Source: Saccharomyces mikatae IFO 1815 (Eukaryota; Ascomycota; Saccharomycetes; Saccharomycetales; Saccharomycetaceae). From it: a DNA stretch of 64,000 nucleotides. Below are positions 30,590 through 39,839 of this stretch, in pieces. The position numbers were made by a program, and so were the translations under genes. The notes under the pieces were generated by a model. It was not told the origin of the DNA. It saw nothing but the letters and a program-made list of their open reading frames with translations, and made no database searches. The stretch's first letter is position 1. The number at the start of each line of letters is the position of its first letter. The DNA lies in contig NC_079259.1 in assembly GCF_947241705.1 (NCBI RefSeq), forward strand, positions 558,001 to 622,000, in the 5' to 3' direction.

Positions 30590-31002
30590 TTTTTTTTAAC
30601 GATCACTCACTTATCAGGTGCATCATATTTCTTTTTCTTTCATTATTCGAGTAAAGAAGAAAAGAATTGTAATATTACACACACACACTTCTGCAATCAT
30701 TGTAGCTAATAACAATACAACCATACATACATACAATTAAATACTTAGCTATCGGCTGTTTTAGTTTTTTTATTCCTTTACATTATATTACTGACGCGAA
30801 TATATCCTTGGTTATTGACGTGTTTTTTCAGCATCGCGTTCTGTATGGAAAAATAAACGAGTGGGAGAATAGGAAAATAAGAAAAGCAGCTAGCTAACGT
30901 TAAGTTCCGCCGTGAATGATAAAATCGAAACCAAAAAAGCTGAGTTTCTCAAAGGCGCAAAAGAATCAATAATAGTAGCGTACGTAGTAGATAATATGGA
31001 AA
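30590..31002. other. PPH3-RAD55 intergenic region
   Basis: This 413-bp gap contains a short ACAC tract near 30680-30690 and the RAD55 promoter. A uORF start at 30996 overlaps the RAD55 start. No extra gene is seen. Confidence 0.5.
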
Positions 31003-32223
31003 ATGTCTTTTGGCATACCACTTTCCCAATTAATAGTAGAAAGTCCGAAGCCATTAAGTAGTGGCATCACAGGATTAGATGAGATGCTAAACCTCGGATT
31101 CCAAGCAAGATCGATCTACGAGGTGTTTGGACCTCCAGGGATTGGCAAGACTAATTTCGGAATCCAACTGGTAGGCAATTCCTTAGAAAATATACAGCCA
31201 TCGGACATGAATGACGATAAAGTTCTGTGGATAGAAACCTTCCAAGATATGCCTATAAATTTATTAAGAGAACGCTTTCGAAAACGTGATGTTGTAGATG
31301 AGAATGTAAAACGTGTCCGAATAACAAAATTTGGGCAACTGTTATATTTTTTTCAGAATTTGTTCAAGTTATCTCAAAGTATGAAGTACAAACTAATTAT
31401 AATTGATGGGTTTTCCCAAATAGTTTGTGATCACTTGTGTACATTAAGTAAAAGAAGCGGTGGTATGCTGGATAAAAGTATACACGAGTTAAAATGCAGG
31501 CACTTGATATTAATGTTTACAATAATGACCAAATATACACATTCTACGGGTTCGACAATAATACTTTTAAATGACTGCATGAACACTGCTTTCCAATCAA
31601 ACGAATTTGAGTCTTTAGAAGAATACTACGAAATCTTAGAAGACGGTTCTAATTTCTTCGTCAACTCCAACAATGAAAGACGTAAGAACAATGTGCATAT
31701 TTTGAAAAGTGCTCTCGTCGCTAACATCGCTATGGGAAGCAAGGACTCCACCTGGGAAGTATTTTTAAGAGATAGGATCGGTTTCTTTAGGGATTGGAAT
31801 GAGCAAGTGGATGAAACTATATTTGTGAAAAGCAAAAGAGTAAAGATGCCGTCCTCGCAAGATAACGAGGGGCGTACCACGATCAAAGAAATGAGAATAA
31901 ACAAACGGAACTTTGAAAACTTTAGAATAGCTATTGTTTTCAATTTACACAATGAAGACAGAAAGAGAGCAGGGGAAAACTGGAAACGGACAAGAAATGG
32001 CGACGACCGTCACTCTATTGTTAAGTTTGATTTCGATAAAGCAACAGGACAGTTCCGCGATATAATTGATAGAAAAGGCGGTGCTGCTAACATTGACTCA
32101 ACACTGACATTATCAGCGAGCAGCAGCAGTTGCTCACAAGTGTTTAGCAATACTCAGTCTGACAATAACCCATTACCAAATGCGGAGGAAAAAGAGGAGA
32201 TAATTTATGACAGTGAAGGTTAA
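31003..32223 (+). CDS. RAD55: Rad51 paralog, recombination mediator
   Basis: The 406-residue product matches yeast Rad55, which forms a heterodimer with Rad57 and stabilises Rad51 filaments on single-stranded DNA. The RecA-fold Walker A motif GPPGIGKT occupies residues 43-50 with the key lysine at 49, and a Walker B-like LIIIDGF is near residue 134. A charged, Ser-rich C-terminal extension follows the core. An out-of-frame 21-codon uORF begins 7 nt upstream and overlaps the start, which could reduce translation. Confidence 0.96.
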   Translation: MSFGIPLSQLIVESPKPLSSGITGLDEMLNLGFQARSIYEVFGPPGIGKTNFGIQLVGNSLENIQPSDMNDDKVLWIETFQDMPINLLRERFRKRDVVDENVKRVRITKFGQLLYFFQNLFKLSQSMKYKLIIIDGFSQIVCDHLCTLSKRSGGMLDKSIHELKCRHLILMFTIMTKYTHSTGSTIILLNDCMNTAFQSNEFESLEEYYEILEDGSNFFVNSNNERRKNNVHILKSALVANIAMGSKDSTWEVFLRDRIGFFRDWNEQVDETIFVKSKRVKMPSSQDNEGRTTIKEMRINKRNFENFRIAIVFNLHNEDRKRAGENWKRTRNGDDRHSIVKFDFDKATGQFRDIIDRKGGAANIDSTLTLSASSSSCSQVFSNTQSDNNPLPNAEEKEEIIYDSEG

Positions 32224-33347
32224 CGGCAAAACTAGAAAGAGTTTACCGAAAGAATATAGGGATTGAAAAAAAAAAAAACATTCCACCCAACAACTACAAC
32301 AAAATTAAAGGGTACAATTTGCTCCTTTAGGAAGTTTGACGGGTTGGAAATTATTTGGATACATTTTTCCAAATTAGGATATGCTCTTTGAACCCAAAGG
32401 GGTATGTAAACAACCCCGGCCGCACTACACTGATTACCCTTTTGGGTGTTGTGGAAAGCAACAGCATGTACGGAAGTAGTAACACGACCCAACAATCCAT
32501 GCATATGCACCAGATTTGGATATGCATTTTCCCTAAATGGATATAGAAGTCCTGGATAATGCAGCTTGCTCCAACAAAGCGCTGCAACAGAGGGGGTAAG
32601 GGGGGAAGAGATAGGCTGCTGCAGCGACCTTTTGTACCGTACGCCAGACGTCAATCACGTACGGTTGTCAAACCCAGAACGGGTAATACTTGTCACTGCG
32701 GGTGGATTATGCCCTAAAGGGGTAATAATGATGGAAATGACAATTTTAGACGGCACTGATTCTCTCAGGAAGTTTAGCCCCGAGGTTTACCTCCCGCACA
32801 CCACGCACGGAATTACGTCATGCACATTTTCTTTCGAGGACTTAGAGGCATATATCGCTAAAATTAGCCATCACAATCGTTTTGTTATTGTATTTTTATT
32901 ACGAAAGAGGAGAGGGCCCAGCGCGCCAGGGCGCGCACGGTCATCGATTACTTCATTTGGCTATAGATCCATCCCTTTCCGATGTCATTTCTTTCCATTT
33001 TTGTATATTTTTAATTTCGAATGATTTTTTGTCCACCAGTCCTTTCTAAAAATAAGACAAAGCCATTAAAAAGTTTTTTCTCTTCTGTTGTGGTAAACCA
33101 TATTGGGTAGGGTATGGTATGGCTCCCAGTCACATTATTTTTAGATTGGCCCTAGGGGCTGGGATAGAACTAAAGTGCAGGTCATTTACTGCATTCGCTT
33201 GAATCGTCATATAAATACCTGGCTTGTTTTGTTCTCTACAATATTACTTATTAGAAACTTCTCTCAATTCTTGTTAGGACTTATCATTTACTTTTTATTG
33301 ATAAATAAAATAAAAGACAAACAAAAATATACGTTCGCTCTATTAAG
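32224..33347. promoter_or_regulatory. SED1 upstream region
   Basis: A 1124-bp region. It has an imperfect 30-bp direct repeat, each copy with a CArG-type box (32354-32383 and 32515-32544), and a third CArG at 32712-32721. STRE cores include 32398-32402 and 32718-32722, with others near 32590-32606. The TATA box TATAAATA is at 33210-33217. SED1 is induced on entry to stationary phase and by stress, which the STREs fit. A 152-codon open frame (32566-33024) without ATG at its head runs across it and is not called. Confidence 0.65.
33210..33217 (+). promoter_or_regulatory. SED1 TATA box
   Basis: TATAAATA lies about 130 bp before the SED1 ATG, matching the TATA-box class expected for a strongly expressed, stress-regulated gene. 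Confidence 0.7.
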
Positions 33348-34295
33348 ATGAAATTCTCAACTGTTCTACTATCTGCTGGTTTGGCTTCAACCACTCTGGC
33401 CCAATTTTCCAACAGCACCGCTGCTTCCTCCAGCGCCATCACTTCTTCTTCTATTGTTTCCAGTTCCTCTAGCTCAGTAACTATTACATCTTCTGAAGCT
33501 CCAGAATCCGACAACGGTACCAGCACTGCTGCTCCTACTGAGGCCCCAACCACTGCCCTTCCAACTAATGGTACATCTACTGAGGCTCCAACTGAAGCTC
33601 CAACTGAAGCTCCAACCACTGCCCTTCCAACTAACGGTACCTCCAGTGAGGCACCTACCGAACTTCCAACTTCGTTCATTTCTCCTAACAGTACCACAGC
33701 ATTCCCACCAACCACATCTCTACCACCAAGTAACACAACCATTCCACCTTACAACCCATCTACAGAATACACCACTGACTACACTGTGGTCACTGAATAC
33801 ACCACTTACTGCCCAGAGCCAACCACTTTCACTACAAACGGTAAGACTTACACCGTCACCGAACCAACTACATTGACCATAACTGATTGTCCATGTACCA
33901 TTGAAAAGCCAACCACCACATCAACCACTGAATACACTGTGGTCACTGAATACACCACCTACTGTCCAGAGCCAACCACTTTCACCACAAACGGTAAGAC
34001 TTACACCGTCACCGAACCAACTACATTGACCATCACCGATTGTCCATGTACCATTGAAAAGAGTGAAGCTCCAGAATCTTCTATCACCATCACCGAATCA
34101 AAGGGTACTACCACCAAGAAAGAAACAGGTGCCACTACCAAACCATCTACTGCCAACCCAAGCCTAACTGTCTCCACCGTTGTCCCAGTTTCACCATCTG
34201 CTTCTTCTCACTCCGTTGTTATCAACAGCAACGGTGCTAATGTCGTCGTTCCAGGTGCTCTAGGTTTAGCTGGTGTTGCTATGCTATTGTTGTAA
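33348..34295 (+). CDS. SED1: GPI-anchored cell-wall glycoprotein
   Basis: The 315-residue product is recognised as Sed1. A signal peptide ([19 protein letters not shown]) is followed by a Ser/Thr-rich stalk and short repeats of the form [14 protein letters not shown]. Two near-identical 43-residue units follow (33780-33908 and 33933-34061), each with three Cys (YCPE, DCPC). The C-terminus ([20 protein letters not shown]) is a GPI-attachment signal. It is the major structural wall protein of stationary-phase cells. S288C Sed1 as I recall is 338 residues, so repeat number probably differs. Codon use is strongly biased. Confidence 0.96.
   Translation: MKFSTVLLSAGLASTTLAQFSNSTAASSSAITSSSIVSSSSSSVTITSSEAPESDNGTSTAAPTEAPTTALPTNGTSTEAPTEAPTEAPTTALPTNGTSSEAPTELPTSFISPNSTTAFPPTTSLPPSNTTIPPYNPSTEYTTDYTVVTEYTTYCPEPTTFTTNGKTYTVTEPTTLTITDCPCTIEKPTTTSTTEYTVVTEYTTYCPEPTTFTTNGKTYTVTEPTTLTITDCPCTIEKSEAPESSITITESKGTTTKKETGATTKPSTANPSLTVSTVVPVSPSASSHSVVINSNGANVVVPGALGLAGVAMLLL
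33780..34061 (+). repeat. SED1: Two intragenic 129-bp repeats in SED1
   Basis: Units at 33780-33908 and 33933-34061 are near-identical at nucleotide level and encode the same 43 residues beginning [13 protein letters not shown]. The period is 153 bp (51 codons), in frame, so unequal exchange would change length without shifting frame. Confidence 0.93.
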
Positions 34296-34712
34296 GGGTG
34301 GTGTTTGACACATTCGCCTTTTTTCTAACGCGTTTATTCAGTACTATGGTTTCGTTTATGTTACTCATTTCTCATTTTTCATTTCAGGGCCTTCTACTAG
34401 CTTAGCCTTTTCTGCCCCTCATTATCTTAATCGTTAAGTACCTAAGTTTGCTAATACATACGATATGGTTTTACGCTGGTTTTTCTTTCAAAAATGATTC
34501 CCGTGTGGTTCATGTAAAAACTATCTTATATTATAAGATAGGTTCTTCTATAAACGGTAGGGGTAGTTTAATAATTCTTATATAATCATCGTATATACTA
34601 TTTTTTAGTTCTTAAATTTTTAATACAAAAAACTTAATAATGTCTTCTTTTTTATTGATATCTTTGCTGGGCAACAAAATTCCCGTGGAGCTAAAATACT
34701 TGCCTCCCTTCC
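34296..34712. other. SED1-SHU2 convergent intergenic region
   Basis: A 417-bp gap between the 3' ends of SED1 and SHU2. It is AT-rich, with a short inverted repeat (CTATCTTATATTATAAGATAG, about 34519-34539) that could form a hairpin. No gene is seen. Confidence 0.5.
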
Positions 34713-35384
34713 TTATTCAACTATGTTGATATGCAAGTTTAACCATTCATCGATATTATCTATAGAGATAACAAAAACTTTACTTGAGCTAACAGTGAAA
34801 AACTTCAGTACGTTGGCTGAAGACCTGAGCAAAATAGAAAACGCTAGCAAATGTGAACAGCAAATTTTATCAAATTTGAAATACCACTGTTTGGACAAGC
34901 TATGAGGATCCAGCTGCGCAAACCTATCATTCGAAAACTGCAAGTGATCATCAATTTCATTAACCAGCGCATCGTGCAATTCTTCTTTTTGGTCAGTTTT
35001 TTCTAGTGCCCCGTGAAAATGCTCACAATACTCTTCGCATGAACAGAACCACTGAACTATATCTACCAGTATTGGAGGGGCTCCATCGTTGGTATCCTTG
35101 ACGATTAAGCGATACTCCAACGGTGAACTTGATGAGTCCGTATAAAACTCGTCAACCAATACATCAATCAATGATGCAGCCACATTACCTTCCTTCTCAT
35201 AAACTTTATCTAGTATGTAAATAAACATGTCTGAGGATTCTAACAACGAAATTGCTCGAATAAAGAGCTCTCTTGGAAACATATAATATAAGAAGGACGC
35301 TATTGTATCATCTAGTTTCGTATCATCGCTCGGGTTGACTAGTTTAGCAAATAGTTTTGAGTATTCTATTACATCCTTCGACAT
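34713..35384 (-). CDS. SHU2: Shu complex SWIM-domain subunit
   Basis: The 223-residue product matches yeast Shu2. The SWIM zinc motif CxC...CxH is visible as WFCSC near residue 111 and CCSH near residue 180. In the Shu complex (Csm2, Psy3, Shu1, Shu2) it promotes Rad51 filament assembly with Rad55-Rad57 for error-free bypass; RAD55 lies about 2.5 kb away. It shares a 197-bp divergent promoter with PET100. Confidence 0.94.
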   Translation of the reverse strand: MSKDVIEYSKLFAKLVNPSDDTKLDDTIASFLYYMFPRELFIRAISLLESSDMFIYILDKVYEKEGNVAASLIDVLVDEFYTDSSSSPLEYRLIVKDTNDGAPPILVDIVQWFCSCEEYCEHFHGALEKTDQKEELHDALVNEIDDHLQFSNDRFAQLDPHSLSKQWYFKFDKICCSHLLAFSILLRSSANVLKFFTVSSSKVFVISIDNIDEWLNLHINIVE

Positions 35385-35581
35385 GCCCTTCCTTGTTACT
35401 TATTCCCTTTTTTTCCACTCCTTCTTCATCAGCATATCCTTTCGTTTTACCGGCTTGAACTTGAACGGTTATTTTTTCCGTACTAATTCTAGTATATCTT
35501 CCCATCATACCATTATTTTTTATTCCATATCAATTTAACAAGGGCTGACCAACAAAAGCAGTAACTTCACTAAGCAAAAAA

Positions 35582-35914
35582 ATGGGTCTTTTTAATTTCA
35601 AATTCAAGTATACAAGAGCACAACTGGAGATCTTCAGGTTTTCCTTTTGTTTGCTAGCACCTGTCGCTGTAATGTACTATATTGGTACAGATACTGATAA
35701 AAAACTAAATGTTCCAGGGTTCTGGCCGGATCCTGCGACGTTGAATCAGATACCAAAGGAACCCTATGAGATTAAAGCTGAACTAGCAAGGATGAAAAAG
35801 GAACGTTTGGAGAAAAGGCTTAGATTAGAAAAGAAAATACAAGAGGAGTTTGGTTTGGATCTTGAAGAAGAAAAGGAAAAAATCAGAAGGGATTTAGCTC
35901 TCAAAAAAGGATGA
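35582..35914 (+). CDS. PET100: Cytochrome c oxidase assembly chaperone
   Basis: The product is 110 residues, one shorter than the S288C length I recall. It has one transmembrane segment (IFRFSFCLLAPVAVMYYIG, residues ~17-35) and a charged, helical C-terminal domain. Yeast Pet100 sits in the mitochondrial inner membrane and aids late assembly of complex IV. The gene is divergent from SHU2 and convergent with TFB5. Confidence 0.93.
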   Translation: MGLFNFKFKYTRAQLEIFRFSFCLLAPVAVMYYIGTDTDKKLNVPGFWPDPATLNQIPKEPYEIKAELARMKKERLEKRLRLEKKIQEEFGLDLEEEKEKIRRDLALKKG

Positions 35915-36119
35915 TAAAAGGAAAACCACAAAGGATGTATGTTAATGAATACTCAGTTCTTCTTTTTCTCTATAGTTATATTATTATTCTTACATGTACA
36001 TAGTAAATAGCCAGATTACCACTAGATCATTACTCTTCCTCTATATTCATTTTTGGCCTGATTATGCACTAATCGTACCTTACCAAAAGGGCTTTGAAAA
36101 AAAGGAGAACGAAAAATAA

Positions 36120-36338
36120 TTATTGGTTTTCTTCTTCATCCATGGGATTATATATATTCTTAGATAATAATCTATTCAGCTCATGCTTAACAAACTCTAC
36201 TTTTGAAGGATCTACCAAAAGATGTGTTTCGTCTAACTCCTCCAATACTATATCGCTCATCTTTGCGTCAATTTGCAGTATGAGTGCTTTGATAGATGGA
36301 TCACATTGGATCAATGCCCCCTTTCTTGCTCTAGCCAT
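36120..36338 (-). CDS. TFB5: TFIIH core subunit
   Basis: The 72-residue product (MARARKGALIQCDPSIKALI...) matches Tfb5, the smallest TFIIH core subunit, homologous to human TTDA/GTF2H5. It binds Tfb2 and is needed for nucleotide excision repair and full transcription. It occupies most of the interval between PET100 and VPS41 and shares a 201-bp divergent promoter with VPS41. Confidence 0.95.
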   Translation of the reverse strand: MARARKGALIQCDPSIKALILQIDAKMSDIVLEELDETHLLVDPSKVEFVKHELNRLLSKNIYNPMDEEENQ

Positions 36339-36539
36339 GTTTTTTATCCTGTTTTAAAGCGTACACATGATGTTGTCCCTGCTGAGAGCGTACTTCAACT
36401 TCAGTACGGCTTGTTTGTCTTTTTCAAGTGATATAATCCAAGAGAAAAAATCAAAAAAGGGTTATTGAACCTACAACAAAATATATACGCAAGAGAAAAA
36501 GCATCACAACAAAGGATAGTAAACCGATAAGAGACATTA

Positions 36540-39524
36540 ATGACTATAGATAACCTTCAGGATGATACCATTCTGAACCAGCAATCCGGTGGATCTACAA
36601 TTGACCGAAGTGATTCCATCTCTGAGAAGGATAATGATGATAAAAAGATGGAAGCTGTTGATGTAACACCTTCAATGGGGAATATTGGTAGCATTCCACA
36701 AACAGACAGCAAAACCTCTTCAATAATAGATAAAAGCACGATAGTAACAAGTGCTACAGAAGAAGAAGTTCGTGATGATGAAAGTGAAGAGGACGAAGAT
36801 GAAGATGATGACGATGACGATGACGATGACGATGATGAACCACCTTCATTGAAGTATACGCGAATTAACCAACTCCCGAAAAACTTTTTTCAGCGAGACT
36901 CAATCTCTTCATGTTTATTTGCTGATAGTTTTTTTGCATTTGGCACGCATTCAGGCATTTTACATTTAACTACATGTGCATTTGAACCCATCAAAACAAT
37001 CAAATGTCATAGGTCTTCGATACTTTGCATTAATACTGATGGAAAGTATTTCGCTACGGCATCGATTGATGGTACAGTTATTATCGGATCAATGGATGAT
37101 CCGCAAAATATTACACAATACGATTTTAAAAGGCCCGTTAATTCTGTAGCGTTGCACTCGAATTTCCAGACATCTAAAATGTTCGTTTCTGGTGGAATGG
37201 CTGGCGATGTTATACTGTCTCAGAGAAATTGGTTGGGAAACAGAATCGATATTGTTTTAAATAAGAGGAAGAAAAGGAATATCAAGAAAGATGATCTATC
37301 CTCTGATATGAAGGGCCCAATTATGGGAATATATACTTTGGGTGACCTTATATTATGGATGGATGACGATGGGATTACATTTTGCGATATCCCTACAAGG
37401 TCACAGCTTTTGAACATTCCATTCCCTTCAAGAATTTTTAATGCTCAGAATGTTAGGCCAGATCTATTTAGACCTCACGTCCATTTCTTAGAAAGTGACC
37501 GTATTGTTATCGGATGGGGGTCTAATATTTGGCTATTTAAAGTTTCATATACCAAAGAGTCAAACTCGGTCAGATCTAGCGACTCTAATTCTCAAAGTAA
37601 TAACATGGGTCATTTCAACCCTACTACAAATCTCGGGTCTCTCCTGTCTAGTGCTGCTTCAAGTTTTAGAGGGACACCAGATAAGAAAGTTGAGTTGGAA
37701 TGTCACTTCACCGTGTCAATGCTGATTTCGGGGCTTGCATCATTTAAGGATGATCAGTTATTATGTCTGGGATTTGATTTAGAAATTGGAGAGGAGGGAG
37801 CTATCCAAGAAAATAAGGGAGGTTTGACTTTTGGCACAGGACCGGAAAATTTATTGCTTAGAGGAAATGCTCCGGATTTGAAAATCGTTGATCTTTTTAA
37901 TGGTGATGAAATATATAATGATGAAGTAATTATGAAAAACTATGAAAAACTATCTCTAAATGATTATCACCTTGGTAAACATATAGATAAAACGACGCCA
38001 GAGTACTATTTAATTAGTTCAAATGACGCTATTAGGGTCCAAGAATTGTCATTGAAAGACCATTTTGATTGGTTTATAGAGAGAAAACAATTTTACAAAG
38101 CCTGGAAAATTGGAAAATATGTTATTGGATCAGAAGAAAGATTTAGTATAGGCTTGACATTTCTCAACACCTTAATAGTTAAAAAGGATTGGAGTACATT
38201 GGTCAATCACTTGAATATAATCTTTGAAGAAACCTTAAATTCATTAGATTCCAACTCATATGATACTATCAATAAGGTACTGAAAGAGTGGGCAGATATA
38301 ATAGAAGTTTTGATTAAATCAGGAAAAATTATAGAAATTGCACCTTTAATTCCGAAAAAACCAGCTCTAAGAAAGTCAGTATATGACGATGTGTTACATT
38401 ACTTTTTAGCTAATGATATGATCAATAAATTTCACGAATACATTTTTAAATGGGATCTAAAGCTTTTTTCTGCAAAAGATTTCGAGGAAGAGCTAGAAAC
38501 GAAAATAGAGACTGCCAGTAAACCTATGGCTATCTGTGATGAAGGAGAATATAATATTACCTATAGAACAGAATTGGTTCATTTATATTTGAAAGAGAAT
38601 AAATATACAAAAGCTATACCGCACTTATTAAAATCCAAAGATTTAAAGGCTTTGACTATTATAAAATTACAAAATTTGTTGCCGCAATACCTGGATCAGA
38701 TAGTTGATATTATTCTTCTACCATACAATGGCGAAGTTTCTCATATCCCTAAACTATCAATATTTGAAATTCAAACAATTTTTAACAAACCAATTGACCT
38801 GTTATTTGAGAATAGGCACACTATACCAATTGATAGAATATACAAAATATTCGAACACGATTGTCCCAAAAGTTTCAACAAAATTTTATTCTGTTATTTA
38901 GTGAAATTTTTGGGTACCGACGACTCATTCATGATAAATCCCTATGAGAATCAACTAATTGAACTTTATTCCGAATACGACCGCCAAAGTCTTCTATCTT
39001 TTTTGCAAAAACACAATAACTACAATGTGGAGGCTGCCATTGAGGTTTGTTCCTCAAAAACGGGCTTATACAATGAATTGATCTATTTGTGGGGGAAGAT
39101 TGGCGAAACAAAGAAAGCATTATCTTTGATTATTGATGAGTTGCGAAACCCGCAATTGGCTATAGATTTTGTTAAGAATTGGGGTGATTCGGATCTTTGG
39201 GAATTTATGATTAATTATAGTCTTGATAAACCTAATTTCACAAAGGCAATTTTAACATGCTCTGATGAGACTAGTGAAATTTACTTAAAAGTGATTAGAG
39301 GCATGTCAAATAACTTGAAAATTGACAACCTACAGGATATTGTCAAGCACATTGTCCAAGAAAATTCATTAAGTTTGGAAGTTAGAGATAATATTTTAGT
39401 GATCATTAACGATGAAACGAATAAATATGCCGATGAGTTTCTGAGAGTAAGAAGCCGGGGCAAAGTATTTCAAGTCGATGAAACTGATAATGATATTAAT
39501 GGCGATTTACATAATTTTTCTTAA
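36540..39524 (+). CDS. VPS41: HOPS complex subunit for vacuolar fusion
   Basis: The 994-residue product is recognised as Vps41 (S288C about 992). An acidic N-terminal run of about 20 Asp/Glu lies near residues 78-99. A WD40-like beta-propeller follows to about residue 480, then alpha-solenoid clathrin-heavy-chain-type repeats. It acts in HOPS tethering at the vacuole with Ypt7 and in AP-3 vesicle delivery. The start ATG is the first in frame. It is convergent with PDC2 across a 315-bp AT-rich gap (39525-39839) that contains no gene. Confidence 0.96.
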   Translation: MTIDNLQDDTILNQQSGGSTIDRSDSISEKDNDDKKMEAVDVTPSMGNIGSIPQTDSKTSSIIDKSTIVTSATEEEVRDDESEEDEDEDDDDDDDDDDDEPPSLKYTRINQLPKNFFQRDSISSCLFADSFFAFGTHSGILHLTTCAFEPIKTIKCHRSSILCINTDGKYFATASIDGTVIIGSMDDPQNITQYDFKRPVNSVALHSNFQTSKMFVSGGMAGDVILSQRNWLGNRIDIVLNKRKKRNIKKDDLSSDMKGPIMGIYTLGDLILWMDDDGITFCDIPTRSQLLNIPFPSRIFNAQNVRPDLFRPHVHFLESDRIVIGWGSNIWLFKVSYTKESNSVRSSDSNSQSNNMGHFNPTTNLGSLLSSAASSFRGTPDKKVELECHFTVSMLISGLASFKDDQLLCLGFDLEIGEEGAIQENKGGLTFGTGPENLLLRGNAPDLKIVDLFNGDEIYNDEVIMKNYEKLSLNDYHLGKHIDKTTPEYYLISSNDAIRVQELSLKDHFDWFIERKQFYKAWKIGKYVIGSEERFSIGLTFLNTLIVKKDWSTLVNHLNIIFEETLNSLDSNSYDTINKVLKEWADIIEVLIKSGKIIEIAPLIPKKPALRKSVYDDVLHYFLANDMINKFHEYIFKWDLKLFSAKDFEEELETKIETASKPMAICDEGEYNITYRTELVHLYLKENKYTKAIPHLLKSKDLKALTIIKLQNLLPQYLDQIVDIILLPYNGEVSHIPKLSIFEIQTIFNKPIDLLFENRHTIPIDRIYKIFEHDCPKSFNKILFCYLVKFLGTDDSFMINPYENQLIELYSEYDRQSLLSFLQKHNNYNVEAAIEVCSSKTGLYNELIYLWGKIGETKKALSLIIDELRNPQLAIDFVKNWGDSDLWEFMINYSLDKPNFTKAILTCSDETSEIYLKVIRGMSNNLKIDNLQDIVKHIVQENSLSLEVRDNILVIINDETNKYADEFLRVRSRGKVFQVDETDNDINGDLHNFS

Positions 39525-39839
39525 GAGCCACTATCTTAATTTCCTGTAGCCATAGGGCGGTGTTCATTTGTTTTATGTGCTTATGGAAAGCACAGATGAG
39601 AACGAAAGGGACACCTCTATTTATATAAATAGTAATCGTAGAATGCGATCCTCAAAGACTAATATAAGTTAAATAAAAAGCATTTCGACATTATTTACTC
39701 TATCAGGTCTAGTTCATTCATTAAAAATCAAATAAAAGTTAAAGTTCAGAAGGATAATAATATTAGCAAAACCGGGTGTTGAAGACAAAACAAAAAAAAA
39801 AAATGAGAAATGAACATCGAGATCTTACTAACGTTATAT

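Noticed and set aside
32232-32654. 140-codon minus-strand open frame after RAD55
   Set aside because: No ATG at its head, and it overlaps the repeated regulatory block of SED1 with T-runs translated as Phe.
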